64,000 bases of DNA from JAFAXD01 sp963760435 (GCA_963760435.1 CAVXDE010000040.1:199031-263030); one strand, 5' to 3'; shown: positions 17,642-26,847, counted from the first letter of the stretch. Made by a program: numbers and translations. The notes: generated by a model not told the origin, from the letters alone.

Positions 17642-18961
17642 CTACGCGAGCCGCCAAACCCGAACCGGCTGCTCGTAGCCGCGGATCGGCACGTCGCCCA
17701 GGGAAGCTGCGTCGGCAACGCCGCCGATCTCCTGGTGCACGGCGTCCGAAATCAGCAGTTGTGACCCGAACTCCTTGTTGAGCCCTTCGATCCGGGAGGC
17801 AAGGTTCACGGTGTCGCCGATCACCGTGTATTCCTTGCGCCGGGGCGAGCCGACGCTGCCCGCCACCACGTTGCCGAGATGCAGGCCGATGCCGATGCGC
17901 AACGGCCAGTCGCTGTCGGCATTCTGTTCCTGGATCGCGACGAGCATCTCGCGCGCCGCGGTGACGGCACGCTCGGCCGCCTTCGGATCATCGAACGGCG
18001 CGCCGAACAATGCGAGAAAGCCATCGCCGAGAAACTTGTTCACGATGCCGCCGTTGCGATCGACGATCTCGACCAGGACCGCGAAGGCCGTATCCAATCG
18101 CTCAACAACCTCCTGCGGCGAGCGCACGCTGGCGGCGGCCGTAAAGCCGCGAATGTCGACAAACATGACGGCAACGCGGCGGGTATCGCTTTCGGCCGTC
18201 GAACCCGTCTCGAGCAGGCGCTCGACGACCTGCGGCGAGACGTGCTGGCCGAACAGGTTGGTCACGTGATCACGCGCCGTTGCAGCGGCGATGCTGGCTT
18301 CGAATTGCCGGCGCAGTTGCATACCGACCGCGCCCGCCAGGACCCCGCAGGCAAGGATCACGGCACTCCGCGACATCAGAAAACCTGTTGCCAAAGTCGG
18401 CTCGCCGACTGCGGCTTGCGCTGCCGGATGCAGCAACGCGAGCCCGAGCAGCTCAGCGCCTGCGACAAAGCCAGTGAATGTGGAGAGCCAGAAGTCGAGC
18501 CGCAACGTCGAGAGAATGATGAACACGAAGTAGAGAAGGGGAGCAACGAATGCCAAAGCCTGCGCAGCTCCCATGTTGCTCATATGCGCAAACAGCACGG
18601 CAGTCGGCAAGCTGGTCTCAATGAGCACGCTGAGATAGCGGCGAACCTTCGGCACATCGCGATCGAGCTTGATTTGATGGGTAATCAGACCCAGCACCGA
18701 AACTTCGAACAACACGAAACAGGCATAGCCGATAAACAGCACGAGAAATGGGAAGTGCCCGCGCCAAATGCGATCCAGCACCTCAGGCGCGAGCAGCCCA
18801 ACCAAGCTCAGAGCACCGGCGACCACGGTCGCGACGATGATCAATGCTTTGATGCGCAGCCGCTCGGTTTTGAGCACCTCGCGGCCAAGCGCATGCTGGA
18901 ACTCAGGCGAAAGACGGCGCTGATGCTTGCCGCGCGCGGAGTTGCCAATGAAGGCCAGCAT
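17642..18961 (-). CDS. Class III adenylate/guanylate cyclase with membrane N-terminus
   Basis: A 439-residue membrane-anchored nucleotide cyclase. About six hydrophobic segments occupy residues 35-215, followed by a short linker and the catalytic domain (about 245-435). Metal-binding Asp residues are in MFVDIRGFTAAASV and NKFLGDGFLALFG, and the base-recognition/ribose region is EYTVIGDTVNLASRIEG. The linker includes FGQHVSPQVVERLLE, typical of this cyclase group. The product would be cAMP or cGMP, most likely cAMP. CRP-type palindromes occur elsewhere in this window, but no direct link can be shown. It converges on tctC. Confidence 0.92.
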   Translation of the reverse strand: MLAFIGNSARGKHQRRLSPEFQHALGREVLKTERLRIKALIIVATVVAGALSLVGLLAPEVLDRIWRGHFPFLVLFIGYACFVLFEVSVLGLITHQIKLDRDVPKVRRYLSVLIETSLPTAVLFAHMSNMGAAQALAFVAPLLYFVFIILSTLRLDFWLSTFTGFVAGAELLGLALLHPAAQAAVGEPTLATGFLMSRSAVILACGVLAGAVGMQLRRQFEASIAAATARDHVTNLFGQHVSPQVVERLLETGSTAESDTRRVAVMFVDIRGFTAAASVRSPQEVVERLDTAFAVLVEIVDRNGGIVNKFLGDGFLALFGAPFDDPKAAERAVTAAREMLVAIQEQNADSDWPLRIGIGLHLGNVVAGSVGSPRRKEYTVIGDTVNLASRIEGLNKEFGSQLLISDAVHQEIGGVADAASLGDVPIRGYEQPVRVWRLA

Positions 18962-19027
18962 GGACTTAGGCGATCCAATTCGATGTTATGGGGCCCGGTT
19001 CGGAACGTTCGGCGAGAGTAATCACAC

Positions 19028-19873
19028 ATGATCATCGATATCCATCCGCACGTCGTGTCCCCCGACACCAAACGCTATCCGCTGGCGCCGCTGGGCGGCA
19101 AGCAATCCGCCTGGTCACGTGAGCGGCCGACCACGTATCAAACATTGCTCCAGGGCATGGACGAGGCGGGCATCGACAAGGCCGCCATCGTGCAGACGTC
19201 GACCGCCTACGGCTATGACAACAGCTACGTGGCCGATGCCGTCACGGCCGTTCCGTCACGGTTCACCGGCGTTTATTCGATCGACATCCTGGCATCCGAC
19301 GCGGTGCAAACATTCGATCATTGGCTTACCCGCGGCTGCTCGGGTATGCGCCTGTTCACCACCGGCTCGACGCTGCCGGACCAGGCCACGTGGTTCGCCG
19401 ACCCGAAAACCTACCCCTTCTGGGAGCACGCGTCGGCCAAGGGCATTCCCGTCTGCATGCAGATGCAACAGGACGGCTTGCCGCTGTTGCGGCAGATCAT
19501 GGATCGGTTTCCCAAGGTCACGATGATCCTTGATCACTTGGCCCGCGCGCCGTTCGAGGATGGTCCTCCTTACAAGGACGCCGGGGAGTTCCTCGAGCTC
19601 GCCAGATACGGCCAAGTCTATCTCAAAATCACCCCGTTCAACGTCACACCCAAGAGCTGGGGCAAGGCCACACCGGACACGTTTTTCGCCAAGCTCATCG
19701 ATGCCTTTGGTGCGTCGCGGATTGCCTGGGGATCAAACTTCCCGAATTCACCCGGCACAGTGTCCGAAATCCTGGCTGCCGCGCGGCTGGCGTTCTCGTT
19801 CGCCAAAGCTTCGGATCAGGATTGGATTTTCGGCAAGACCGCGCTGGCGCTCTACCCGACTTTGGCTGGCTGA
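19028..19873 (+). CDS. Amidohydrolase family 2 TIM-barrel hydrolase (LigI-like)
   Basis: A 281-residue metal-dependent hydrolase of the amidohydrolase_2 (PF04909) type, which includes 2-pyrone-4,6-dicarboxylate lactonase. The N-terminal strand carries the HxH motif in IDIHPHVVSP. Later active-site positions appear as MILDHLARAPF and the terminal Asp-equivalent region IAWGSNFPNSPG, where the usual WGSD/TDWPH reads GSNFP. That Asn in place of the usual Asp is notable. Start codon is at 19028, 66 bp from the divergent cyclase gene. Substrate unknown; neighbours give no pathway. It abuts rimO tail to tail. Confidence 0.82.
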   Translation: MIIDIHPHVVSPDTKRYPLAPLGGKQSAWSRERPTTYQTLLQGMDEAGIDKAAIVQTSTAYGYDNSYVADAVTAVPSRFTGVYSIDILASDAVQTFDHWLTRGCSGMRLFTTGSTLPDQATWFADPKTYPFWEHASAKGIPVCMQMQQDGLPLLRQIMDRFPKVTMILDHLARAPFEDGPPYKDAGEFLELARYGQVYLKITPFNVTPKSWGKATPDTFFAKLIDAFGASRIAWGSNFPNSPGTVSEILAAARLAFSFAKASDQDWIFGKTALALYPTLAG

Positions 19874-21217
19874 TCAGAAACCGACCACGGTGCCGTGGAG
19901 ATCGTACGCGTCGGCACGGTCGATCTTCACCGTCGCAATCTCACCGATCCGCAGCGGGCGGTGGCTGGTCACATGCACGTTGCCGTCGATCTCCGGGGCA
20001 TCGCCCTTGGTGCGGCCCCGGGCCCTGCCGCCGTCGACTTGGTCGAAGATCACCTGCTGCCGCGTACCCACCTTGCGCTTGAGCCGCCGCTGCGAGATGG
20101 CCTGCTGGCGCTGCATGAAGCGGTGCCAGCGCTCCTCTTTGACCTCGTTGGGGACCGCTGCGGCGAGATCGTTGCTGACCGCGCCGGCAACGGGCTCGTA
20201 GCGGAAGCAGCCGACACGATCGAGCTGGGCCTCATCGAGCCAGTCGAGCAAAAACGCGAAATCGTCCTCGGTCTCGCCCGGGAAGCCGACGATGAAGGTC
20301 GAGCGGATGGTCAGCGCCGGGCAGATCTCGCGCCAGCGGTGGATGCGGTCGAGTGTCTTCTCCTGCGCGGCGGGCCGGCGCATGCGCTTGAGCACGTCCG
20401 GACTCGCGTGCTGAAACGGGATGTCCAGGTAGGGCAGGATCTGGCCCTCGGCCATGAGCGGGATGACGTCATCGACATGCGGGTAGGGGTAGACGTAGTG
20501 CAGCCGCACCCAGACCCCGAGCTCCCCGAGCGCGCGGGCAAGGTCAATGAACTTCGCCGGGACCTCGCGGCCGCGCCAGCTGCTGGGGGCGTATTTAACA
20601 TCGACCCCATACGCCGAGGTGTCCTGCGAGATCACCAGCAGTTCCTTGACGCCGGCGGCGACCAGCCGCTCCGCTTCCCGAAGCACGTCGGCGGCCGGCC
20701 GGGAGACTAGGTCGCCGCGCAGTTTCGGGATAATGCAGAATGTGCACCGATTGTTACAACCCTCTGAAATCTTGAGATAAGCGTAGTGCCGCGGGGTGAG
20801 CTTGATGCCCTCGGGCGGAAGCAGGTCGAGGAACGGGTCATGCGCCGGCGGGGCGGCCCGATGCACCGCCGCGACCACGCTCTCGTATTGCTGCGGGCCG
20901 GTGACGGCGAGCACCTGCGGGAACCGCTCCGTAATCGCCTCGGGCTCCGCCCCCATGCAGCCGGTGACAATGACCTTGCCGTTGTCGGCCAGGGCCTCGC
21001 CAATGGCGCCGAGCGATTCCTGTTTGGCGCTGTCCAGAAACCCGCAGGTATTGACGATCACGAGGTCGGCGCCGTCGTGCTTTCGCGCAAGCTCGTAGCC
21101 CTCGGCGCGCAGCCGCGTGATGATGCGCTCGGAATCGACCAGCGCTTTCGGGCAGCCGAGCGAGACAAAGCTGATTTTCGGCCCGCGCGACGGCGCGGTG
21201 GTTTCATCAACAGCCAC
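19874..21217 (-). CDS. rimO: Ribosomal protein uS12 (S12) methylthiotransferase RimO
   Basis: A 447-residue radical-SAM enzyme that adds a methylthio group to the conserved Asp of ribosomal protein S12. Domain order is clear. The N-terminal MTTase domain has FVSLGCPKALVDSERI and IVNTCGFLDSAKQES, supplying cysteines for the second 4Fe-4S cluster. The radical-SAM CxxxCxxC motif is in SEGCNNRCTFCIIPKLRGD. The C-terminal TRAM domain ends the protein. The GCPKALVDSE start and FIVGFPGETEDDF segment separate RimO from MiaB. Its stop abuts the amidohydrolase gene with no gap. Confidence 0.96.
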   Translation of the reverse strand: MAVDETTAPSRGPKISFVSLGCPKALVDSERIITRLRAEGYELARKHDGADLVIVNTCGFLDSAKQESLGAIGEALADNGKVIVTGCMGAEPEAITERFPQVLAVTGPQQYESVVAAVHRAAPPAHDPFLDLLPPEGIKLTPRHYAYLKISEGCNNRCTFCIIPKLRGDLVSRPAADVLREAERLVAAGVKELLVISQDTSAYGVDVKYAPSSWRGREVPAKFIDLARALGELGVWVRLHYVYPYPHVDDVIPLMAEGQILPYLDIPFQHASPDVLKRMRRPAAQEKTLDRIHRWREICPALTIRSTFIVGFPGETEDDFAFLLDWLDEAQLDRVGCFRYEPVAGAVSNDLAAAVPNEVKEERWHRFMQRQQAISQRRLKRKVGTRQQVIFDQVDGGRARGRTKGDAPEIDGNVHVTSHRPLRIGEIATVKIDRADAYDLHGTVVGF

Positions 21218-21236
21218 GTTAAATCCAGAATGCGCC

Positions 21237-22145
21237 CTAATGCGCCTTTTCGTCGATCAGCGCCTGGCCGATCGCGTCGAGCATGGCGCTCCGGCCCTGC
21301 GGGACCGCTGACCGCAGCGGCTCGCGTTTGCCGAGATCGCCCATTTCCTGCTGACGGCGAATGGTGCCGGCCGTCATATGGGGATCGATCCCCAGCTCCC
21401 GCAATGTGTCCGCCACTTCTTCCATCTCGTGAGCGCGGCGGACGCCGTGGTTCGCCATCCGCTCCAGGTTGTATTCCACTTGGTTGCTCCAATCGAGGCC
21501 GGGGAAGCTCTTGCCGAGGGAGGCAAAGATCTGCTCCTCGACCCCGGCGCGGCGGGCGGCGAGGAAGCACTCCAACGTGAGCGCTTCCAGTCCTTTGACC
21601 ATGACGCTGCGCACCATCTTGATCGCAGCAGCGGCGCCGATCTCGGGCCCCGCGACGGAGACCCGCATATCCAAGCCGGTCAGGATCGGCTCGAGGCTCG
21701 CAGCGTGCGGCCCGGCGAGCAGGGCAGGGGTCTGATGCCGCGCCGGATGCACCGGCGCCATCACGGCCACGTCCACATAGCGCGCGTGCCCATCCATGAC
21801 CCGCGCGGTTTCCTGTTTGCGGCCCGGCGACACCGAGTTGATATCCAGGAAATATTGGTCCGGGCGCAGGAACGGCTTCGCTTGTTCGGCGGCCTCGAGG
21901 CTCGATGCAGCGGTGACAGCAGCGACGATCAGATCCGCGCCAAGCACCGCGTCACCGACCGAGGTGCCTCGCCGCACGCCCATCTGCTCCGCGGCGTCGC
22001 ACAGGCGGCGCCCATCGGGGCTCGGAAACAGGATGTCCCACGCGGCTACGGTCGTAACGCCGGCGTCGCGCAGCCCGGCCGCGAGCGCTTGGCCGGCTTC
22101 GCCAAAGCCGATGAAACAGACACTGGGCGTATTGGGACGAGCCAT
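21237..22145 (-). CDS. NAD(P)-dependent dehydrogenase with DUF1932 C-terminal domain
   Basis: A 302-residue oxidoreductase of the 6-phosphogluconate/beta-hydroxyacid dehydrogenase superfamily. The N-terminal Rossmann motif is CFIGFGEAGQALAAGL (about residues 10-25). A substrate-binding segment DINSVSPGRKQET is followed by VDVAVMAPVHPARH, and the catalytic-helix region is AAAIKMVRSVMVKGLEAL, with the conserved Lys. The C-terminal half matches the DUF1932 architecture seen in enzymes of aromatic and hydroxyacid catabolism. Substrate unknown. It is divergent from the next amidohydrolase gene by 114 bp, which may share its pathway. Confidence 0.85.
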   Translation of the reverse strand: MARPNTPSVCFIGFGEAGQALAAGLRDAGVTTVAAWDILFPSPDGRRLCDAAEQMGVRRGTSVGDAVLGADLIVAAVTAASSLEAAEQAKPFLRPDQYFLDINSVSPGRKQETARVMDGHARYVDVAVMAPVHPARHQTPALLAGPHAASLEPILTGLDMRVSVAGPEIGAAAAIKMVRSVMVKGLEALTLECFLAARRAGVEEQIFASLGKSFPGLDWSNQVEYNLERMANHGVRRAHEMEEVADTLRELGIDPHMTAGTIRRQQEMGDLGKREPLRSAVPQGRSAMLDAIGQALIDEKAH

Positions 22146-22259
22146 GACGTCACCGCTGATTTGCTGCTCAACTCAGTTCGTTGCCGGGTGGGGGCCGTTT
22201 TGGTATGCCTGTCGTAATCAATTTCAGCAAGGAGGACGGCCAACGGCCGGAAAGCGCCC

Positions 22260-23276
22260 ATGACGATCGACATGCATGCGCACTGGTTCCCGGAAACCCT
22301 GGCCGATGCGTTTCGCAAACGCACCAGCAAGCCGTGGATCTACACCAAGGAGGACGGGAAGGAGTACCTCGAAGGCTCATTCCCGGCCGCCCCGCTACGG
22401 CTGGAAAGCCTCGATACGCGCTTGAGTGAAATGGACCGTACGGGCGTTGAGCTCGGCATCCTGTCGCTTTCCCCCGTGACCGGCATCGAGGGGCTGCCGG
22501 CGGAGGAATCAGTCCCGCTCTGCCGCATCGTCAATGACGCGCTCTCCGCTGCCTGCATCAAATATCCCGGTCGTTTTTCCGGCTTGGCCTCACTGCCAAC
22601 CGCTGACACGGGCGTAATGGTCGCCGAGTTCGAGCGCGCCATGGCACTGCCGGGCATGGTCGGCGCGATGCTGGCCGGCGACGGCTTCTTGTCGCTCAAG
22701 CGTGCGGAACGCTTCCGGCCGGTCCTCGAAGCGGCCGACCGTTATGGCGCGATCATGCTGGTGCACTACGGCAGGATCGCCAACGACGCGGAGCCGGTGA
22801 AAATCGATTCGTCCGACAACGGCCATCCGCGCGTCGGCACGCTCGATATGCAGTCGCGGCTGTCCCAGAACATGATCACGTTCTGCTTGACCGACTTCTT
22901 GAAGTCATTCCCCAACGTGACCGTGCTCAGCCACAACCTCGGCGGCAATATTCCGTTCGAGATCGAGCGCATGGATCACCGCACCATGATCGATCTGCCG
23001 CCGGGGACCGAGCTGCCGTCGAAGAAATTCCGCGCCGCGCCGGTTCTGGTTGACTGCAACTCGCTCGGGGCACGCGCGATTGAGCTCGCCGCAGAGGTCT
23101 ATGGCGCCGACAAGATCGTGTTCGGATCCGACGGCACCGGCTTCGGCATGGAGTGGACCCAAAAGGCGATCAAAGAAGCGCGCCTCACCGAGCACGAGCG
23201 CGATCTGATCCGCCACAACAACGCCGCCGCTGCGATCGCCAAGGTGAAGCGGCCGATGGCCGCCGCCGCAGAGTAG
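22260..23276 (+). CDS. Amidohydrolase family 2 (ACMSD-like decarboxylase/hydrolase)
   Basis: A 338-residue metal-dependent TIM-barrel enzyme of the aminocarboxymuconate-semialdehyde decarboxylase group. The first metal site is MTIDMHAHWFPE (HxH). Further sites are MLVHYGRIAND, VLSHNLGGNIPFEIERMDHR and the terminal FGSDGTGFG Asp. The pattern PGRFSGLASLPTAD is characteristic of ACMSD-like proteins. ATG 22260 follows an AAGGAGGA at about 22229-22236, rather far upstream, so the exact start is uncertain. It is divergent from a DUF1932-type dehydrogenase, suggesting a shared aromatic degradation role. Confidence 0.87.
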   Translation: MTIDMHAHWFPETLADAFRKRTSKPWIYTKEDGKEYLEGSFPAAPLRLESLDTRLSEMDRTGVELGILSLSPVTGIEGLPAEESVPLCRIVNDALSAACIKYPGRFSGLASLPTADTGVMVAEFERAMALPGMVGAMLAGDGFLSLKRAERFRPVLEAADRYGAIMLVHYGRIANDAEPVKIDSSDNGHPRVGTLDMQSRLSQNMITFCLTDFLKSFPNVTVLSHNLGGNIPFEIERMDHRTMIDLPPGTELPSKKFRAAPVLVDCNSLGARAIELAAEVYGADKIVFGSDGTGFGMEWTQKAIKEARLTEHERDLIRHNNAAAAIAKVKRPMAAAAE

Positions 23277-23279
23277 GGC

Positions 23280-23438
23280 GCTCTTTACCTCTCCCCGCTT
23301 GCGGGGAGAGGTCGACTTTCGAGCGCAGCGAGAAAGTCGGGTGAGGGGGACTCTCCTCACGCTCAGGACTCGCGGATAGGCCCCCTCACCCGGCGCTACG
23401 CGCCGACCTCTCCCCGCAAGCGGGGAGAGGTAGAGAGC
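23280..23438. repeat. Large palindromic intergenic element with 35-bp arms
   Basis: Between two convergent genes sits an inverted repeat whose arms (23280-23314 and 23404-23438) match over 35 bases with one mismatch. Each arm is itself a hairpin built on CTCTCCCCGC and GCGGGGAGAG. The centre contains CTTTCGAGCGCAGCGAGAAAG and GTGAGGGGG / CCCCCTCAC, further self-complementary pieces. This type of element is dispersed in Bradyrhizobium-like genomes and may also terminate transcription from both sides. Confidence 0.85.
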
Positions 23439-23441
23439 ACC

Positions 23442-24371
23442 TCACGGCTCGTACAAATAATTCTTCGGGTCGGGATTGCCCTTGATGATCCCTTCCTGCT
23501 TGGCGAGATCGACCCAGAACTTCACCTGTTCCGGGGTCACGTCGACAATCAAATTCGGCGGCGGCAGTGCGGCCACGACCTGCGGCGGCAGCTTGGTGTA
23601 TTTGGCGATCGCTGCGTAAAGCTCATCCACATGCGTCTTGGCGTAGGCGTTGGCTTCCCGCATCGCCTCGCGCAGCGCGATGACCGTGTCTTTGTTCTCG
23701 ACGGCCCATTTACGCAACGTCGCGTAGACGACGGTGAGCGTGCCGTCCGGCGTATCCTTGAGCCAGTTTGCGACCTCATAGCCGGCGCCTGACTGCAGAA
23801 TGCGCGCCGTGAACGGGGCCTGCGCCGGGTAGGCGTCGATCTGCCCGCTGCGCAGCGCATCGGCGGCCTGGGGGAATCCCATTTCAACATATCGGACCGA
23901 GTTCGGATCGACGCCATTCGCCTTGAGCGAGCGCCGCAGCATGAAGTGCAACAGCGCGCCGAGCCCGGGGACGCCAACGGTCTTGCCCTTGAGATCAGTC
24001 GGCTTCTCGATCCCGCTGCCCTGGCGCGCGACCAGAACGTCGCCGCTGAGCGGATAGACCGCACCGCCGGCGATGACGACGATGTCGAGCCCGGCATCGT
24101 CGGCCTGCAACAGCGTCGGCATGGTGGGGCCGGCGACCTGTACGGAACCGCTCACCAGCGCCGGAGGGTTGTTGCCCGAGCTCGCGGTGAGCACGAACTC
24201 CATGTCGATCCCGCGCTTTTTGAAGAACCCCGCTTCCTGGGCCAGGTACGAGGAGCTGAAGCCAGTCACCGCCGTATAGAGCATCTTCAGCTTGGTTTCG
24301 GCGCCAGCAGGTCCGGCATTGGTTAGGACTGCTGCCGCGGCAGCCATCAGAACATAGGCCAAGCGTCTCAT
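23442..24371 (-). CDS. ABC transporter substrate-binding protein, NitT/TauT (SsuA-like) family
   Basis: A 309-residue periplasmic binding protein. The signal peptide MRRLAYVLMAAAAAVLTNAG is cleaved near AGAE. The mature part starts TKLKMLYTAVTGFSSSYLAQ, with the family element EAGFFKKRGIDMEFV, then KPTDLKGKTVGVPGLGALLHF and GQIDAYPAQAPFTARIL. ATG at 24371 has GGGAGGA upstream. The open frame extends far beyond this start to 25430, but that part lies opposite the ABC ATPase gene and is a shadow. It is divergent from its presumed ATPase and permeases. Ligand unknown; sulfonates, nitrate-like anions, pyrimidine precursors or aromatics are family possibilities. Confidence 0.92.
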   Translation of the reverse strand: MRRLAYVLMAAAAAVLTNAGPAGAETKLKMLYTAVTGFSSSYLAQEAGFFKKRGIDMEFVLTASSGNNPPALVSGSVQVAGPTMPTLLQADDAGLDIVVIAGGAVYPLSGDVLVARQGSGIEKPTDLKGKTVGVPGLGALLHFMLRRSLKANGVDPNSVRYVEMGFPQAADALRSGQIDAYPAQAPFTARILQSGAGYEVANWLKDTPDGTLTVVYATLRKWAVENKDTVIALREAMREANAYAKTHVDELYAAIAKYTKLPPQVVAALPPPNLIVDVTPEQVKFWVDLAKQEGIIKGNPDPKNYLYEP

Positions 24372-24533
24372 TCGTATCCTCCCGGGGCCCGCAAGGGTGC
24401 CTTGGAATGGCCGTATCGCGTTCGTGCAATCGGCGTCAACCGCCACCGGACAGAACCGCCGCTCGACAAGGGCCGACGGGACATGCAATGTGCCGCAAAT
24501 ACCAAAAATCAGGGATGCGAAACCGGTTACTGC

Positions 24534-25331
24534 ATGACCAATGTTGCCCCGTTGCCGCGCGCGGATGCGGCCGTTCCTCTCATCGCGTTTCACGGCGTTT
24601 CGCATATGTTCGGCAACCGGCCGGTGTTGCAGGACATCAACCTGACCATCAACAAATCCGAGTTCGTCTGTATGGTCGGCCCGTCCGGGTGCGGCAAGAC
24701 CACCATGCTGCGCATGGTTGGCGGCTTGCAGGCGCCGGCCACCGGCGAGGTGACGTTTGCCGGCAAGCGCGTCGCCGGGCCCGCGCGCGAAATCTCGTTC
24801 ATGTTTCAGGACTACAGCAAGGCCTTGCTGCCGTGGCGCACCGCGGCCGGCAACGTGTCGCTGGCGCTCGAAGCAAACGGCGTACCGGTCGGACAGCGCG
24901 CCGCGCGCATCAAGGACTTGCTGGGCAAGGTCGGGCTTGCCAACCACGCCGACCATTTCCCGGTGCAGCTCTCGGGCGGCATGCAGCAGCGGGTGCAGAT
25001 CGCCCGCTGCCTGGCGCAGGAGCCTTCCGTTCTGCTGATGGATGAACCATTCGGCGCGCTCGATGCGATGACCCGACAGGCGCTGCAGGATGAGATCCTG
25101 CGCATCATCCAGGCAAGCCGCACGACCGTCGTGTTCGTCACCCACGATCTCGAGGAGGCGATCTATCTCGGCGATCGCGTGGTCGCGCTCTATCCGAATC
25201 CAGGCCGCATTGCGCAAGTGTTTGATGTTGATCTGCCAAAGCCGCGCAACCAGCTCACCACGCGCGAGAGTCCCGCGTTCCTGCGACTGCGCCGCGCGTT
25301 GTACGACTTCATTCGCGAGGGCGAAGCGTGA
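24534..25331 (+). CDS. ABC transporter ATP-binding protein, NitT/TauT (SsuB/TauB-like) family
   Basis: A 265-residue ATPase of a nitrate/sulfonate/taurine-type importer. Walker A is VGPSGCGKTTMLRM (about residues 46-59), the Q-loop is SFMFQDYSKALLPWRT, the signature LSGGMQQRVQIARC, Walker B SVLLMDEPFGALDAMT, and the switch His FVTHDLEEAIYLGDRV. The LPWRT after the Q-loop is typical of this family. ATG 24534 begins the conserved-style N-terminus; the frame is open further upstream. Its stop overlaps the next permease start (GTGA), showing translational coupling. Confidence 0.93.
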   Translation: MTNVAPLPRADAAVPLIAFHGVSHMFGNRPVLQDINLTINKSEFVCMVGPSGCGKTTMLRMVGGLQAPATGEVTFAGKRVAGPAREISFMFQDYSKALLPWRTAAGNVSLALEANGVPVGQRAARIKDLLGKVGLANHADHFPVQLSGGMQQRVQIARCLAQEPSVLLMDEPFGALDAMTRQALQDEILRIIQASRTTVVFVTHDLEEAIYLGDRVVALYPNPGRIAQVFDVDLPKPRNQLTTRESPAFLRLRRALYDFIREGEA

Positions 25332-26086
25332 AAGTCGCCAAGGCGCTGGTGCTGCCGGTCGCGCTGCTGGTCCTGTGGGAAGTCGCGATGCGGGTGAGTG
25401 GCGTGCAAAGCGACTCGCTCGCCGCGCCATCGCAGATTGCGGTTGCGTTCTATAACGCCATGCTGGACGGCACGATCCCGTGGCGCACCGCCGAGACGTT
25501 GCGCGCGGCGCTGACCGGACTCGCGATTGGCGCCGGCAGCGGACTGATCGTATCGATTTTGCTCGGCCTGATTCCGCCTGTGGCGCGGCTGATGCAGTTC
25601 TCGATCGAGGTGTTGCGCCCGGTGCCGGCCGTGGCGCTCATTCCGGTCGCGATCCTCACGCTCGGCTTCGGCTACGCCATGGAAGTGTCGCTCGTCGCAT
25701 TTGCCACATTCTGGCCGGTACTGATCTATGGCCATGCGGCGATCACCAACATCGAGCCGCAGCTCCTCGATGTCAGCCGCGTGCTGCGCCTCTCCGGTGT
25801 CGGCCGCGTGACCAAGATCGTGTTGCCGGCGACGTTGCCGCGCTACTTCGTGGCATTCCGGCTCGCAACGGCGGTGTCGCTGATCGTCGCCGTCACGGTC
25901 GAGATCGCGGCCAATCCGCTCGGCATCGGCTACGAGTTGATGACTGCGTCACAGTCCCTGCATCCGGACCTCATGTTTGCGCTCGTGCTTTGGATCGGCC
26001 TCGTCGGTTGGGGGCTCAACGGCGCCTTGCTGTTCGCGCAGCGCCGCCTGTTCGGGCCGGCTGGGATGGCGGAGACCGCCCGATGA
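25328..26086 (+). CDS. ABC transporter permease, NitT/TauT family, subunit 1
   Basis: A 252-residue inner-membrane permease (BPD_transp_1). It starts with GTG overlapping the ATPase stop. About six hydrophobic segments are visible, and the EAA-loop coupling region is QLLDVSRVLRLSGVGRVTKIVLPATLP-like, in the family position (about residues 140-170). The segment RPVPAVALIPVAILTLGFGY is characteristic of SsuC/TauC-type permeases. Its stop overlaps the start of the second permease by four bases. Two different permeases in one operon suggest a heterodimeric channel. Confidence 0.92.
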   Translation: MKVAKALVLPVALLVLWEVAMRVSGVQSDSLAAPSQIAVAFYNAMLDGTIPWRTAETLRAALTGLAIGAGSGLIVSILLGLIPPVARLMQFSIEVLRPVPAVALIPVAILTLGFGYAMEVSLVAFATFWPVLIYGHAAITNIEPQLLDVSRVLRLSGVGRVTKIVLPATLPRYFVAFRLATAVSLIVAVTVEIAANPLGIGYELMTASQSLHPDLMFALVLWIGLVGWGLNGALLFAQRRLFGPAGMAETAR

Positions 26087-26847
26087 GCATCGCGGCGCGC
26101 GGGCTCTGGATTGCCGGCAGCATCGCCGTGACCGCGCTGCTGGTGCTGAGCTGGCAGCTGATCGCAGATCACGCAGGCATCCCGCCGGTGTTCTTGCCGG
26201 GCCCGGACCGCGCCTGGAGCGCGCTGGTGACGGGCTTCTCGGGCGGGGAGTTGGCGCAGCTGACGGGCGCCACGGTCGAGCGCATGATCTACGGCTGGGT
26301 CTTGGCGTCATTGGCAGGCATTGCGCTGGGCGCGGTGATCGGCAGCTCGCGGATCGCGCGCGAATACGTGGCGCCGATGCTTGAGATCGTCCGGCCGGTG
26401 CCAGTCTCGGCCTTCATGCCGGTGGTGATGGCGTTCCTCGGCCTCACCGGAACGATGGTGCTGGTCGTGATCGCCATCGGCTCGATCTGGCCGGTACTGC
26501 TCGCGACCGTGCACGGCGTCTCATCGGTCGAGCCACGACTGGTCGAAGTCAGCCAGAGTTTGCGGCTCGGCCGGTTCAAAACGTTGTGGAAGATCGCGCT
26601 CCCGAATGCCCAGGCCGATATTCTGGCTGGCATGCGCATCGGACTCACGGTTGCGCTCATCCTCGCCGTGATCGGAGAAATGCTCACCAGCGAGAACGGC
26701 CTCGGCTGGTCGATCCTGCAGGCCGCGCGCGCCTATCGCTCCGCCGATCTATTTGCCGGCGTCATTGTCCTCGGCGTGATCGGCCTTATCAGCAATCTCG
26801 CCTTACAGTCGATCGAACGCTATGTATTGCGCTGGAAGCGGCGCTAG
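26083..26847 (+). CDS. ABC transporter permease, NitT/TauT family, subunit 2
   Basis: A 254-residue permease related to subunit 1. ATG 26083 overlaps the preceding stop (ATGA). It has the family segment RPVPVSAFMPVVMAFLGLTG, coupling loop LVEVSQSLRLGRFKTLWKIA followed by LPNAQADILAGMRIG, and a C-terminal membrane segment before IERYVLRWKRR. Together with the ATPase and the divergent binding protein it completes a one-ligand importer. The open frame upstream of 26083 is a shadow of subunit 1. Confidence 0.91.
   Translation: MSIAARGLWIAGSIAVTALLVLSWQLIADHAGIPPVFLPGPDRAWSALVTGFSGGELAQLTGATVERMIYGWVLASLAGIALGAVIGSSRIAREYVAPMLEIVRPVPVSAFMPVVMAFLGLTGTMVLVVIAIGSIWPVLLATVHGVSSVEPRLVEVSQSLRLGRFKTLWKIALPNAQADILAGMRIGLTVALILAVIGEMLTSENGLGWSILQAARAYRSADLFAGVIVLGVIGLISNLALQSIERYVLRWKRR

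Noticed and set aside
17879..19021. 380-codon plus-strand frame opposite the cyclase gene
   Set aside because: It mirrors the cyclase, whose catalytic motifs are complete, and its sequence is Arg/His/Gln-rich shadow-like.
23442..25430. 662-residue fused binding protein
   Set aside because: The extension beyond 24371 lies opposite the ABC ATPase gene, and the signal peptide starts at 24371.
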